A stretch of 64,000 nt of DNA from Antarcticimicrobium sediminis (GTDB lineage: Bacteria > Pseudomonadota > Alphaproteobacteria > Rhodobacterales > Rhodobacteraceae): the NCBI RefSeq assembly GCF_004348975.1, contig NZ_SMFP01000012.1, positions 98,637 through 162,636 of the forward strand, in the 5' to 3' direction. Made by a program: the position numbers and the translations under genes. Positions 36,748 through 45,372 of the stretch are shown here, piece by piece. The notes under the pieces are model-generated. The model searched no databases. It was not told where the DNA came from and was given only the letters and a program-made list of their open reading frames with translations. The first letter of the stretch is position 1. Each line of letters starts with the position of its first letter.

Positions 36748-36772
36748 TCTTGATCGGTACAACCGATCAAGA
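36748..36772. repeat. Perfect 11-base inverted repeat
   Basis: TCTTGATCGGT and ACCGATCAAGA face each other across ACA. No T-run follows on either side, so it is more likely a protein-binding dyad or recombination site than a terminator. It lies between the IS remnants and the catabolic island. Confidence 0.55.
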
Positions 36773-36892
36773 CCACAGTCAGTTCCAAGCGTTACTCCCC
36801 GCTCGAAATGGGGGGCACAACCGGATGAGATGTTACACCTATTTCGGCAGGGAACGCCTAGAGTTGCTGTGATGCCTCATGTGGGCGGAGCG

Positions 36893-37699
36893 CTATTCGC
36901 CAGTGTAGGTTGGCGCACGTTTTTCTCTCATGGCGGCCACGGCTTCTTCATGGTCGGCGGTGGCGTGAACCAGAGCTTGGTAGGCGGCCGAGGTTTCCAG
37001 AATTTCGGACAGGCTCTGCTGACCGGCCTTGCGCAACAATCGTTTCGTCAGGCGCACCGCGTAGGTTGGGTTCGCGGCTATGCGCAGGGCGACTTCGCGC
37101 GCAGACTCCATTAGCTGGTCCTGAGGGACGACGCGTGACACCAGGCCGATGGCTCTGGCCTCCTTGGCATCCACCATGTCGCCGGTGAGGGCCATTTCAC
37201 AGGCTTTGGACCAGCCGACTACGCGGGGCAGCAGCCAAGCGCCGCCGTCGCCGGGAACGATCCCTAGCTTCACGAAGCTTTCCGCGAACTTGGCGTGTTC
37301 GCTCGCGATACGCACGTCGCACATCAGGGTCAGGTCACAGCCGGCACCGATGGCTGCGCCGTTCACCGCGCAGACCACGGGAAGTTCCATCGCCTCGAAT
37401 AGCTGCGGTAGACGCTGGATGCCGGTGCGATAATTGCGCCGGGTCTTGGCGGGCAAGGGATCGTTCAGTCCGCCGCCCGCGCCCATCTTTTTGATGTTCC
37501 CACCGGAGGAGAAGGCCTTGCCTGCACCGGTCAGGATGATGACCCGGGATCGGGAATCAGCCTCGGCCGCGGTGACAGCGTCGATAAGCGCCTCGATCAT
37601 CGGGGCGTCCGAGATAGCATTGCGGGTGTCGGGGTCATTTAAGGTCAGTGTGACGATGCCGTGATCGTCAGTGTCGTTCAGTATCAAGTTCATTGTCAT
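36893..37699 (-). CDS. Enoyl-CoA hydratase/isomerase family protein
   Basis: 268-residue crotonase. The oxyanion-hole blocks GKAFSSGGNIKKMG and NGAAIGAGCDLTLMCD are normal. Of the two catalytic glutamates, the one in ACEMALTG is present but the usual one in the PE..LG position is replaced: the sequence reads FAESFVKLGIVPGDGGAW, with Phe at that place and an Asp in PGDGG. This pattern points to an isomerase or dienoyl-CoA type activity rather than a standard hydratase. It is the last gene of the minus-strand operon that starts with the two-subunit acyl-CoA dehydrogenase, 26 bases downstream of it. Start may be 37699 or 37693. Confidence 0.88.
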   Translation of the reverse strand: MTMNLILNDTDDHGIVTLTLNDPDTRNAISDAPMIEALIDAVTAAEADSRSRVIILTGAGKAFSSGGNIKKMGAGGGLNDPLPAKTRRNYRTGIQRLPQLFEAMELPVVCAVNGAAIGAGCDLTLMCDVRIASEHAKFAESFVKLGIVPGDGGAWLLPRVVGWSKACEMALTGDMVDAKEARAIGLVSRVVPQDQLMESAREVALRIAANPTYAVRLTKRLLRKAGQQSLSEILETSAAYQALVHATADHEEAVAAMREKRAPTYTGE

Positions 37700-37725
37700 T
37701 CTTTCAGGTTTGGGAGCTTTGCCGT

Positions 37726-38877
37726 TCAGCGCAGGCCGAGCCCGCGGGCGATGATGCCGCGCAGGATTTCACGAGTTCCCCCCCGCAGCGAGAAGCTGGG
37801 CGCGGACATCAGGGTGCGTGCCAGGGCGTAGGCGAAGTCTTGCTTCGGGCCGGGAATGGGTTCGACGGGGACAAGGGTACGCGCGATCTCGGGGATCTCC
37901 TGTTCGAGCAGCGCGCCCAGGTCCTTGACGATGGTGGCCTGAAGGGGCGGGTTTTCGTCCCGTGCCAGCTTGCCTGCAACCGCTCGCGACATCTGCCGCA
38001 ACACCATCAGGTGTGCAGCCATCCGTCCGATCGCGCGGACCGAGGATTGATCAGGCGCGGTACCAAGCACCCGGATCAGATCGTTCAGTAGCGCGAAGGA
38101 GGATAGGAAGCGGTCGGGACCGGAGCGTTCAAAGGCCAACTCGCCCATTACCAGGTTCCAGCCCTGGCCCTCCTGCCCAATCAGGGCGGAGGCGGGCAGG
38201 CGAACGTCATCGAACTGAACCTCGTTCAGGTGATGTTCGCCCGACAGATCCAGGATTGGGCTGATTGTGATGCCGGGGGTCGAGAGATCTACCAGCAGTT
38301 GGCTGGTGCCGCCGTGCCGATCGTCGGTGTCGCCGGTGCGGCAGAAGACGATCATGTAATGCGCGTGCTGGGCGTAGGTGGTCCAGATTTTAGTGCCTTT
38401 CAGAATCCAGTTGCTACCATCCTTGCGGGCGCGGGTTTTGGTGGCCGCAAGGTCCGAGCCGCTGCCCGCCTCGCTCATCCCGATGCAGAAATAGCATTCG
38501 CCCGAGGCGATACGGGGCAGGATGTCACGGCGTTGCTTTTCGGTGCCATAGCGCAGCAGAAGGGGACCAGACTGTCGGTCGGCGATCCAATGGGCGGCGA
38601 CTGGCGCTCCGGCGGCAAGTAATTCCTCGACGACAATGTAGCGGTCAAGGGGCGAGCGATCCTTGCCACCGTACGTTTCCGGCCATGTCATGCCGAGCCA
38701 ACCTTGCTGGCCCAACTTGCGTGAGAATGCGGGGTCATAGCCATTCCAGCTACGTGCCCGGTCATTGGCACCGTAGTCTGGGCCGAGGGTGTCGGCCAGA
38801 AAGGCGCGGACATCTCGACGCAGATCGTCCTGGCGGGGCAGGATGGGCGGAGCGGGGAAATCCAGAAAGTTTCTCAT
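37726..38877 (-). CDS. Acyl-CoA dehydrogenase, catalytic subunit of a two-subunit enzyme
   Basis: 383 residues with FAD-binding blocks CIGMSEAGSGSDLA and WTTYAQHAHYMIVF. The canonical Tyr-Glu-Gly catalytic loop is RGGTREILRG here, so the usual Glu is Gly, but a Glu at residue 250 (GELAFERSGPDRF) sits where isovaleryl-CoA dehydrogenase and the steroid enzyme ChsE4/FadE26 carry theirs. Together with the next gene, which overlaps by four bases and lacks a catalytic Glu, this fits an alpha2-beta2 acyl-CoA dehydrogenase of the type used for bulky polycyclic or branched acyl-CoAs. The comparison with steroid enzymes is from family knowledge; the substrate here is unproven. Confidence 0.88.
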   Translation of the reverse strand: MRNFLDFPAPPILPRQDDLRRDVRAFLADTLGPDYGANDRARSWNGYDPAFSRKLGQQGWLGMTWPETYGGKDRSPLDRYIVVEELLAAGAPVAAHWIADRQSGPLLLRYGTEKQRRDILPRIASGECYFCIGMSEAGSGSDLAATKTRARKDGSNWILKGTKIWTTYAQHAHYMIVFCRTGDTDDRHGGTSQLLVDLSTPGITISPILDLSGEHHLNEVQFDDVRLPASALIGQEGQGWNLVMGELAFERSGPDRFLSSFALLNDLIRVLGTAPDQSSVRAIGRMAAHLMVLRQMSRAVAGKLARDENPPLQATIVKDLGALLEQEIPEIARTLVPVEPIPGPKQDFAYALARTLMSAPSFSLRGGTREILRGIIARGLGLR

Positions 38878-39911
38878 GCCAGGGCTCCCATGCGGGTCAG
38901 GAAGGGCCAGAAGTCATCGGGCCCCAATGTGCAGACGCGTTTGCCAAGGGCGTCGGACCATTCGGCCTCGCGCCCCCATTCGTCGCGCCAGGACCAGAGC
39001 CTCCGGGTCAGCGGGTGTAGCCTGTATTCACTGGTATAGCCGATGGCCCCGTGAGTCTGATGGGCTATCGGCGCGCTGGTTCCGGCGGCCTCGCCGGTGC
39101 GGATCTTGGCCGCCATGGCGGCCGCGGAGAATGCGCCGGTCCCCACCAGCGCATCGGGCAGAAGGTCAGTCGCCATGTCAGCGGCGGCTCCGGCAGCGGC
39201 GACATGGGTGGCCATAACAGCCATGTTCTGCTGGATCGCCTGGAACCTGCCAATTGGGCGACCAAACTGTTGGCGTTCGTTGGCATAGGCCACGGTCATC
39301 GAGAGCGCTGCGTCCAATGAGCCTGCGATAGCCTGGGACCGGAGGGTGGCTCCCAGCAGACGAAAGGTCTGTTCATCTACCGAGGCGGGGGCGGTTTCTA
39401 CGGCTCTGGTCCATTCCAACGTGTCGCGCGGCTCGCCTGCGATGTTGTGGGAATGATCGGTCACCGTCGCGCCAGTGGCTCGGACCAGCCGGTCACCGAC
39501 CAGCAACACAACGGTCTGCGCATGACGTCCAAATGCAACGCGGGCTGCGGTGCCGGTAAGCCGATCACCATCCAGTGTTGGGCCAAGAGCCAGGCTGGCG
39601 GGCCCCTCGGCCGGGGGCAGGCCGGCATGGGCCAGCAGCCAGTTGGCAATCATCGTCTCGCCCAAGGGCAGGGGAATCGCCTGAGTCGCGGCCAGACGTA
39701 CCAAGCCGAGGGCCGTAGTGGGGGGCAGCTCGAAGCCGCCCTGAACTTCTGTGGGAAGTGCGAGCGGCAGGCCAAGTTCCTCCACTTGGTCCCAGAGTTC
39801 TGCAAGCCAGGCCACCGCCCCCTCGGTCACATCGTCGGGATGTGCTGCGAATGACGCATCTGCATGTTCGGCGAACAATTTTGCGCCCATATCCAGAACC
39901 ATTTCCTGCAT
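38874..39911 (-). CDS. Acyl-CoA dehydrogenase, non-catalytic partner subunit
   Basis: 345 residues, shorter than a full enzyme. It has the C-terminal helical domain (VAYANERQQFGRPIGRFQAIQQ, QTHGAIGYTSEYRLHPLTRRLW) but the FAD-loop glycine motifs of the middle domain are degraded and no catalytic Glu is visible. Such partners build the alpha2-beta2 form. It is the first gene of the minus-strand operon; its promoter region faces dctP-type gene 40157 with one shared TetR-type palindrome at 40043-40062. The stop overlaps the start of the catalytic subunit (ATGA). Confidence 0.85.
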   Translation of the reverse strand: MQEMVLDMGAKLFAEHADASFAAHPDDVTEGAVAWLAELWDQVEELGLPLALPTEVQGGFELPPTTALGLVRLAATQAIPLPLGETMIANWLLAHAGLPPAEGPASLALGPTLDGDRLTGTAARVAFGRHAQTVVLLVGDRLVRATGATVTDHSHNIAGEPRDTLEWTRAVETAPASVDEQTFRLLGATLRSQAIAGSLDAALSMTVAYANERQQFGRPIGRFQAIQQNMAVMATHVAAAGAAADMATDLLPDALVGTGAFSAAAMAAKIRTGEAAGTSAPIAHQTHGAIGYTSEYRLHPLTRRLWSWRDEWGREAEWSDALGKRVCTLGPDDFWPFLTRMGALA

Positions 39912-40042
39912 CAGAAACCGCTCCTTCTGGTTCGATCAAACTTATCTGATTTCAAAAGGTTCTCCTTTGCGAACTCAAGTCCTGTTCCGCCGGACTGGCC
40001 GGGGCAAGAGGGCCGTGGAACAGAATCCTATTGACGATACAA

Positions 40043-40062
40043 ATAAATCATGAATGATTGTT
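40043..40062. promoter_or_regulatory. TetR-type operator between the ACAD operon and TRAP operon 1
   Basis: ATAAATCA-TGAA-TGATTGTT. The right half matches the island consensus AACAATCA-N4-TGATTGTT fully, the left half at 6 of 8. It is placed to control both divergent operons. Confidence 0.75.
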
Positions 40063-40156
40063 TTTGCAACCGAAATCCTTCAAGATGGTGGGATCGGAGC
40101 AAGATAGAAACGCCCGGATCGGCTGTGCCAGCCCCCGGGAAAGGGGAGGAGACCCT

Positions 40157-41260
40157 ATGAATTTCGCCAAGAATGTCGCCCGTGGTTTAGCTGCGGCACT
40201 GGTTGTGATGCCCATTTCGGGCCTGGCCAAGGAACTGAAATACAACACCTACCAGCCCGGTACTCATCAGGTGACCAAGAATACCGCCAGCTTCGGAGAG
40301 GCCCTGAGCGAGGCAACAGGTGGAGATCTGAGTATTGACGTGCTGTCGGGCGGGGCTGTCGCGTCGGGAAAGGCGACGCTGTCATTCATTAGTGACGGGC
40401 TGATTGATGCAGGGCTTGTCACTGACGTCTACGTGCCGGGTGACCTGCCGCATACCGTGATCGCCTCGAGCCTGGCACTGGAGGGGGAAAGTTCCTGGGT
40501 GATGGCGGCGGCGATGGCCGAATACGCCATGCTGAAATGCCCCGGTTGCCAGGAAGATCTGGACGAGATGGGTGTGATCAACTTGGGATTCCAGTCGACC
40601 TCGACCTATAAACTGCTCTGCAACAACGAGATCTCGGGGATCGAAGACCTGCAAGGCAAGAAGATAAAGGCCGCAGGTCCCTGGAGTCGGCTGGTTGTAT
40701 CTTGGGGGGCGGCGCCGGTGAACATCCCCTTTAACGATGTGTACGAAGGGATGCAGCGCGGCCAGATAGACTGCGCCCTGGCTCCGGACAGTGCGATGGA
40801 GGATTATGGTCTCTACGACGTGGTCAAAACTGTGGTCGACTTGCCCATGGGCACCTACCACGGCTTCCACAGCTTCGTGTTGAACCGCGATGTCTGGGAC
40901 GGATTGCCTGAGGAGCAGAGCGCGCTAATCCTGGACAAGATGCCCGGCTACATCACCAAGAACGTGCAGGCCTATCACGACAGTTCCGAGGTTTCCAAGG
41001 CCAAGGCCATTGAGAATGGAACGGTCTACACTCAGGCTGGGGCGGATTTGAAAGCTTCGATCGCGGCCGCGAAGGAAGAAGGTCGCAAGATCAGCCTTGA
41101 GAATGCCCACAAGCAGGGGATCGATACGCCTGAGGAGAACCTTGAGACCTTTCTGGCGATCCTGTCCAAGTGGACCGGGCTTCTGGGCACCGACGCACCG
41201 GATCCGGCTCGATACGAGGAACTGCTGCGCGAAAACGTCTACAGCAAGGTCAGCTTCTGA
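40157..41260 (+). CDS. TRAP transporter solute-binding protein (DctP type), system 1
   Basis: 367 residues from ATG 40157 after GGGGAGGA. An export signal (NVARGLAAALVVMPISGLA) is followed by a DctP fold: TYQPGTHQVTKNTASFGEAL, the central GKKIKAAGPWSRLVVSWG and the conserved NIPFNDVYEGMQRGQIDCAL ligand-gate region. A CPGC pair near residue 130 may form a disulfide and recurs as CPRC in the second system. It captures an anionic substrate in the periplasm and delivers it to the DctQ/DctM pair encoded next. Order P-Q-M, then an SDR gene. Confidence 0.93.
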   Translation: MNFAKNVARGLAAALVVMPISGLAKELKYNTYQPGTHQVTKNTASFGEALSEATGGDLSIDVLSGGAVASGKATLSFISDGLIDAGLVTDVYVPGDLPHTVIASSLALEGESSWVMAAAMAEYAMLKCPGCQEDLDEMGVINLGFQSTSTYKLLCNNEISGIEDLQGKKIKAAGPWSRLVVSWGAAPVNIPFNDVYEGMQRGQIDCALAPDSAMEDYGLYDVVKTVVDLPMGTYHGFHSFVLNRDVWDGLPEEQSALILDKMPGYITKNVQAYHDSSEVSKAKAIENGTVYTQAGADLKASIAAAKEEGRKISLENAHKQGIDTPEENLETFLAILSKWTGLLGTDAPDPARYEELLRENVYSKVSF

Positions 41261-41289
41261 GCTGGGCGCATAAGGGCAGGAGGGATCAC

Positions 41290-41856
41290 ATGAACACGTT
41301 GACCCGGATCGCCATGCGCGCGATGCAAGTTGCTTCGTCAACCGCATTTGCGGTTGGCGGGGCCTGCATGGTGGCGATGATGGTGCATATCTTCGCCGAC
41401 GTGCTGCTTCGGGGGCTATTTTCCATGCCTCTGACCGGTACGCTAGAAATCGTGTCTAGCTATTACATGGTGGCTGTCAGCTTTATGCCCTTGGCCGCGT
41501 TGGAACTGTCCCGCGACCTGGTCTTTGTTGAGGTCTTCACGCAGCGCATGTCTCTGAGGCGACGCCGGGCGATGGATGCCTTCGCCCGGCTTCTGAGCCT
41601 GCTGGCCATGGGGCTGATCGCCCTCAGTGCCGGACAGTACGCGTTAAAACAGACAAAGCGTGGCGAGTTCATGGATGTCGTCTATTTCGACCTGCCCATC
41701 TGGCCAACCCGTTGGATCGCGGCCGTGGGCTTCGGGCTTGCGGCGTTTGCTGCCATCGCTGTTTTCATCCGGACCCTGCGCGACAGGTTGCACGGCGCCT
41801 CCGAACCGGCTCCCGAGCAATCCGCGATCGGGCCGGACCATGGCGCGGTCGACTGA
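41290..41856 (+). CDS. TRAP transporter small membrane subunit (DctQ type), system 1
   Basis: 188 residues from ATG 41290 (AGGAGGG upstream). Four transmembrane helices are visible, about residues 14-40, 50-74, 95-118 and 135-160. The family block GTLEIVSSYYMVAVSFMPLA is present. It joins the large permease to make a sodium-driven importer. It starts 29 bases after dctP. Confidence 0.92.
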   Translation: MNTLTRIAMRAMQVASSTAFAVGGACMVAMMVHIFADVLLRGLFSMPLTGTLEIVSSYYMVAVSFMPLAALELSRDLVFVEVFTQRMSLRRRRAMDAFARLLSLLAMGLIALSAGQYALKQTKRGEFMDVVYFDLPIWPTRWIAAVGFGLAAFAAIAVFIRTLRDRLHGASEPAPEQSAIGPDHGAVD

Positions 41857-41889
41857 TCGCGCGCACATCGCATATCCTGAAAGGTTCCC

Positions 41890-43194
41890 ATGTCCGGCAC
41901 CGTCATTGCTTTGATTTTTCTCGGCTTGCTTCTTGTTCTTCTCGTCGTGCGAGTGCCGATCGCTATCGCTCTGATCACCACGTCCGTGGGCGGTATCGCG
42001 GCGCTACGCGGGATGGACACGTTGTGGGCCGTCGTGGGCAAGCTGCCCTACGACTTCGCCGCGCACTGGTCGCTGTCGGCCATCCCTATGTTCCTGCTGA
42101 TGGGAACGATCGCGTTTCGCGGGGGGCTGACTGCATCGCTGTTTTCTGCGTGTCGGATCTGGTTCGGGCGGTTACCCGGCGGGTTGGCCATTGCCGCCAA
42201 TTTCGCTTCTGCCATGTTCGCGGCAGCATCGGGTTCTAGCCTCGCCACGGCCGCTGCGATGGGCAGGATTGCTGTGCCCGAAATGTTGAAGAGTGGCTAT
42301 CAGCCGGGGTTGGCCACGGGCACGGTGGCGGCGGCAGGGACACTCGGGGCGATGATCCCGCCCTCAATCGCCTTCATCGTGTACGGCTGGTATACTGGGG
42401 TGCCTATCGGCCAGCTACTGATTGCGGGGATTCTTCCGGGCATCCTGACGGCAGTGGCCTATAGCGCCACCGTGGTGATCCGGGTCCTGATAGACCCAAG
42501 TCTGGCCCCGCGGTCGACCGAACGGCCCACTTGGGGTCAGTCGTTGTCGGCCTTTGTCTCGGTTTGGCCAATCCCAGTGTTGATCTTCGCGGTGATTGGG
42601 CTGCTCTATTCCGGTTTTACCACGGCAACCGAGGCCGGGGCCATCGGCGCGGTGGCTGCTCTGCTGATCTGCGCTCTGCGCGGTACGCTGACCCTTGATG
42701 TCGTCCGCAACAGCATCCGTGACGCGGTAACCAGCACGACCTCGATCCTGATCATCGCGGTCGGTGCCTCGCTTCTGTCCAAGTTCTTGGTTCTTGCGGG
42801 GCTGCCCCAGACCATGGGCCGCATCGTGACCGAGGGCGAGGCAACGGTGTTCATGGTGATCGGGTTCACGGTGGTGCTCTATCTGGTGCTGGGTATGTTC
42901 CTGGACCCGATTGGCGTGATGCTGGTGACCCTTCCAATCCTTCTGCCAGTCTTTGATGCGCTCGACTTGAACCTGATCTGGATGGGCGTCGTGGTGGTCA
43001 AGTTGATCGAGATCGGCCTGTTGACGCCGCCCGTGGGGTTGAATGTCTACGTGGTCAAAAGCGTGGTCGACCCGCGTATCCCGGTCGAGGAGATATTCAA
43101 AGGCGTGATGTGGTTCCTGGCCGCTGAGGTCGTGATTACCGCACTTCTAATCTTCATTCCCGAAATCAGCCTCTGGTTACCGTCACATATGTGA
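41890..43194 (+). CDS. TRAP transporter large permease (DctM type), system 1
   Basis: 434 residues, about twelve transmembrane helices. Hallmarks: MFAAASGSSLATAAAMGRIAVPEM, GTLGAMIPPSI, SGFTTATEAGAIGAV and FLDPIGVMLVTLPILLPV. It transports the substrate with sodium. Same operon as the SBP and small subunit; the SDR gene begins 33 bases downstream. Confidence 0.94.
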   Translation: MSGTVIALIFLGLLLVLLVVRVPIAIALITTSVGGIAALRGMDTLWAVVGKLPYDFAAHWSLSAIPMFLLMGTIAFRGGLTASLFSACRIWFGRLPGGLAIAANFASAMFAAASGSSLATAAAMGRIAVPEMLKSGYQPGLATGTVAAAGTLGAMIPPSIAFIVYGWYTGVPIGQLLIAGILPGILTAVAYSATVVIRVLIDPSLAPRSTERPTWGQSLSAFVSVWPIPVLIFAVIGLLYSGFTTATEAGAIGAVAALLICALRGTLTLDVVRNSIRDAVTSTTSILIIAVGASLLSKFLVLAGLPQTMGRIVTEGEATVFMVIGFTVVLYLVLGMFLDPIGVMLVTLPILLPVFDALDLNLIWMGVVVVKLIEIGLLTPPVGLNVYVVKSVVDPRIPVEEIFKGVMWFLAAEVVITALLIFIPEISLWLPSHM

Positions 43195-43227
43195 CGGGGC
43201 AGGGCAAAAATAACTAAGGAGCATGAA

Positions 43228-43941
43228 ATGCACAAACCAAGTGTTGTCCTGACCGGTGTCAGTCGCGGGATCGGGGCACAGACGGCGAAATATCTGACAG
43301 AGCAAGGCTATCACGTGATCGGCTTGGCTCGGACCGAACCGCTGGACTTTGATGGCACCTTCCGCGCGGTGGACTTGGCTGACGCCTCGGCCAAGCAGGT
43401 ATTCGCCGAGATCGCCGAAGAATTCGGGCCGACCCGGCTGGTGGCCAATGCTGGCTATGTTGACGCAAAGCCGATTGAGGATGTCACGGATGAGGGGTTC
43501 GAACAGACCATCAAAGTCAACCTGCAGTCGCAGATTTGGGCGATGCAGGCGATGATCCCGGCTATGCGCAAGGCGCAGTTTGGGCGGGTCGTGATGATCG
43601 GAAGCCGGGCCTCACTGGGCAAGCCGGAACGGGCAACCTATTCATCATCAAAGGCGGCGCTAACCGGGCTCGCGCGGACCGCTGCGCTGGAATTGGCGCC
43701 TGACGGGATCACTGTCAACGTCATCTCTCCGGGGCCGTTTGAGACCGAGATGTTCTCCGCGCTCCAACCCGAAGGGTCGGAAAAACGCGCTAATTTCATG
43801 GCCAATGTACCGATGAACCGTGTTGGAAAGCCCGAGGAGATCGCGGCCACCATCGCCTTTTTCCTGTCCGAAGGCTCAGGCTTTGTGACTGGGCAGAACC
43901 TGTTTATTTGCGGGGGGCTGAGCCTGGGCTCGGTCTTCTGA
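43228..43941 (+). CDS. Short-chain dehydrogenase/reductase
   Basis: 237-residue classical SDR. NAD(P)-binding LTGVSRGIG, NAG in VANAGY, and the catalytic Tyr-x3-Lys in ATYSSSKAAL are intact; the C-terminus ends FICGGLSLGS. It oxidises or reduces a hydroxy/keto group; FabG-like features fit a beta-hydroxyacyl-CoA or ring-hydroxyl substrate. It is the last gene of TRAP operon 1, followed by a perfect bidirectional terminator. Confidence 0.88.
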   Translation: MHKPSVVLTGVSRGIGAQTAKYLTEQGYHVIGLARTEPLDFDGTFRAVDLADASAKQVFAEIAEEFGPTRLVANAGYVDAKPIEDVTDEGFEQTIKVNLQSQIWAMQAMIPAMRKAQFGRVVMIGSRASLGKPERATYSSSKAALTGLARTAALELAPDGITVNVISPGPFETEMFSALQPEGSEKRANFMANVPMNRVGKPEEIAATIAFFLSEGSGFVTGQNLFICGGLSLGSVF

Positions 43942-44160
43942 CGGCTTGCGTCCTTCCGGGCGTTTTGTTGGCCGCCTTTGCTGGGCACGGTTTTACCGGG
44001 CTTCGCGGCCAACATGATATGTTCGCATTGCATGTTGCGCATATACGGTGGCCTGTGGAGAGAAGGCCTTCATTGCCATCGGGGGCGCAGAGCCTACCCG
44101 GTGGAATGAAGGTCTCGATTGTCAGGTCCAGCCCGTGGTTTTTGCCCAGTATTTCGTGAC

Positions 44161-44200
44161 AGCAAAAGGGCATCGTCTTTGCGGACGATGCCCTTTTGCT
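44161..44200. terminator. Bidirectional intrinsic terminator
   Basis: Perfect 17-base stem (AGCAAAAGGGCATCGTC against GACGATGCCCTTTTGCT) with a six-base loop TTTGCG, ending in T-rich sequence on both strands. It separates the convergent SDR and CoA-transferase genes. The rest of 43942-44234 holds no gene. Confidence 0.92.
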
Positions 44201-44234
44201 TTTGGCCGACGACGAAGCTGGGGTCTGACGGGGG

Positions 44235-45362
44235 TCAGTGAATGGCCCCCGCCTTGCGCAACTGCTCTTGCCGGTCGGGAGCGATGCCGAAGCGGGTCAG
44301 CACCCCGGCAGTATTAGAACCCGCCGGGACTGGCGCGCAGGGTGTGCCGGGCTGGCTGCGGCTGAAGCGCGGGGCAGGGGCTGCCTGAGGCAAGCCCGCT
44401 ATGGTCACATAGGCGTCCCGGGCGATGGCGTGGGGGTGCGCCACTGCCTCATCGGGGGTCAGGACGGGCACAAGGCAGGCGTCAGACCCCTCAAAAATGG
44501 CGGCCCAGTCGGCGCGGGTGCGGGCAGCGAAAATCTGGGCATAGGCCGCTCGTTGTTCGGGCCATGTGGAATGGTCGTCGCGGCGCGCGGCCAGTTCGGC
44601 GGGAATACCTGCCTTCTTGACCAGTTCAGTGAAGAACTGTGGCTCGATCGCGGCGATCGACACATGGCCGCCGTCGCTCGTCTCGTAGACCCGGTAGTAG
44701 GGAGCGCCGCCATCCAGCATATTGGCACCGCGCGCCGGGCCCCACATGCCTTGGGCGGTCATGCCGGCAAAGACAGCGCCCAGAGCGTTGACCCCGTCGA
44801 TCATCGCCGCGTCGACCACCTGACCTTGGCCGCTACGCGATCGCTCCCAGAGAGCGGCGAAGATGCCAAAGAGCAAGAACATCGTGCCGCCACCATAATC
44901 CGCCACAAGGTTCAGGGGCGGTGCTGGGGGGCGGTCGGAATCGCCCATCATGTGCAGCAGACCGGTCTGTGCGACGTAATTCAGGTCGTGCCCGGCCATC
45001 CGGGCCATCGGCCCCTCCTGGCCCCAACCGGTCATCCGGCCGTAGACTAGGTCTGGATGTTGCGCGAGGCAGACATCAGGCCCCAGGCCCAGCCGTTCCA
45101 TCACGCCGGGGCGGAAGCCTTCGATCAGTACGTCGGCCTGCGATGCCAGGTCCAGCACTAGGTCGGTCGCCCCCGGAGCTTTGAGGTTCACGGCGATGCT
45201 GCGCTTGTTTCGGTTGTTGATGTCGTGCGGGCGGGCGCCACCTGGCGCACGATCCACCACGATCACCTCCGCCCCCTGGTCGGCCAACAATTGGCCGGCC
45301 AAGGGGCAGGGGCCGATGCCCGCCATCTCGATCACGGTTAGGCCTTGCAGGGGGCCGGTCAT
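44235..45362 (-). CDS. CaiB/BaiF family, alpha-methylacyl-CoA racemase-like
   Basis: 375 residues from ATG 45362 (GAGGCGG upstream). The family III CoA-transferase fold is clear: VIEMAGIGPCPLAGQLLADQG, DVLIEGFRPGVMERLGLG, and the racemase-typical GGGTMFLLFGIFAALWER plus GQGQVVDAAMIDG. These features match AMACR, which inverts the alpha-methyl centre of branched acyl-CoAs, more than formyl-CoA transferases. An AMACR role would fit degradation of methyl-branched acids such as isoprenoid or sterol side chains. It follows the amidohydrolase gene by 10 bases. Confidence 0.88.
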   Translation of the reverse strand: MTGPLQGLTVIEMAGIGPCPLAGQLLADQGAEVIVVDRAPGGARPHDINNRNKRSIAVNLKAPGATDLVLDLASQADVLIEGFRPGVMERLGLGPDVCLAQHPDLVYGRMTGWGQEGPMARMAGHDLNYVAQTGLLHMMGDSDRPPAPPLNLVADYGGGTMFLLFGIFAALWERSRSGQGQVVDAAMIDGVNALGAVFAGMTAQGMWGPARGANMLDGGAPYYRVYETSDGGHVSIAAIEPQFFTELVKKAGIPAELAARRDDHSTWPEQRAAYAQIFAARTRADWAAIFEGSDACLVPVLTPDEAVAHPHAIARDAYVTIAGLPQAAPAPRFSRSQPGTPCAPVPAGSNTAGVLTRFGIAPDRQEQLRKAGAIH

Positions 45363-45372
45363 GGGTGCCGCC

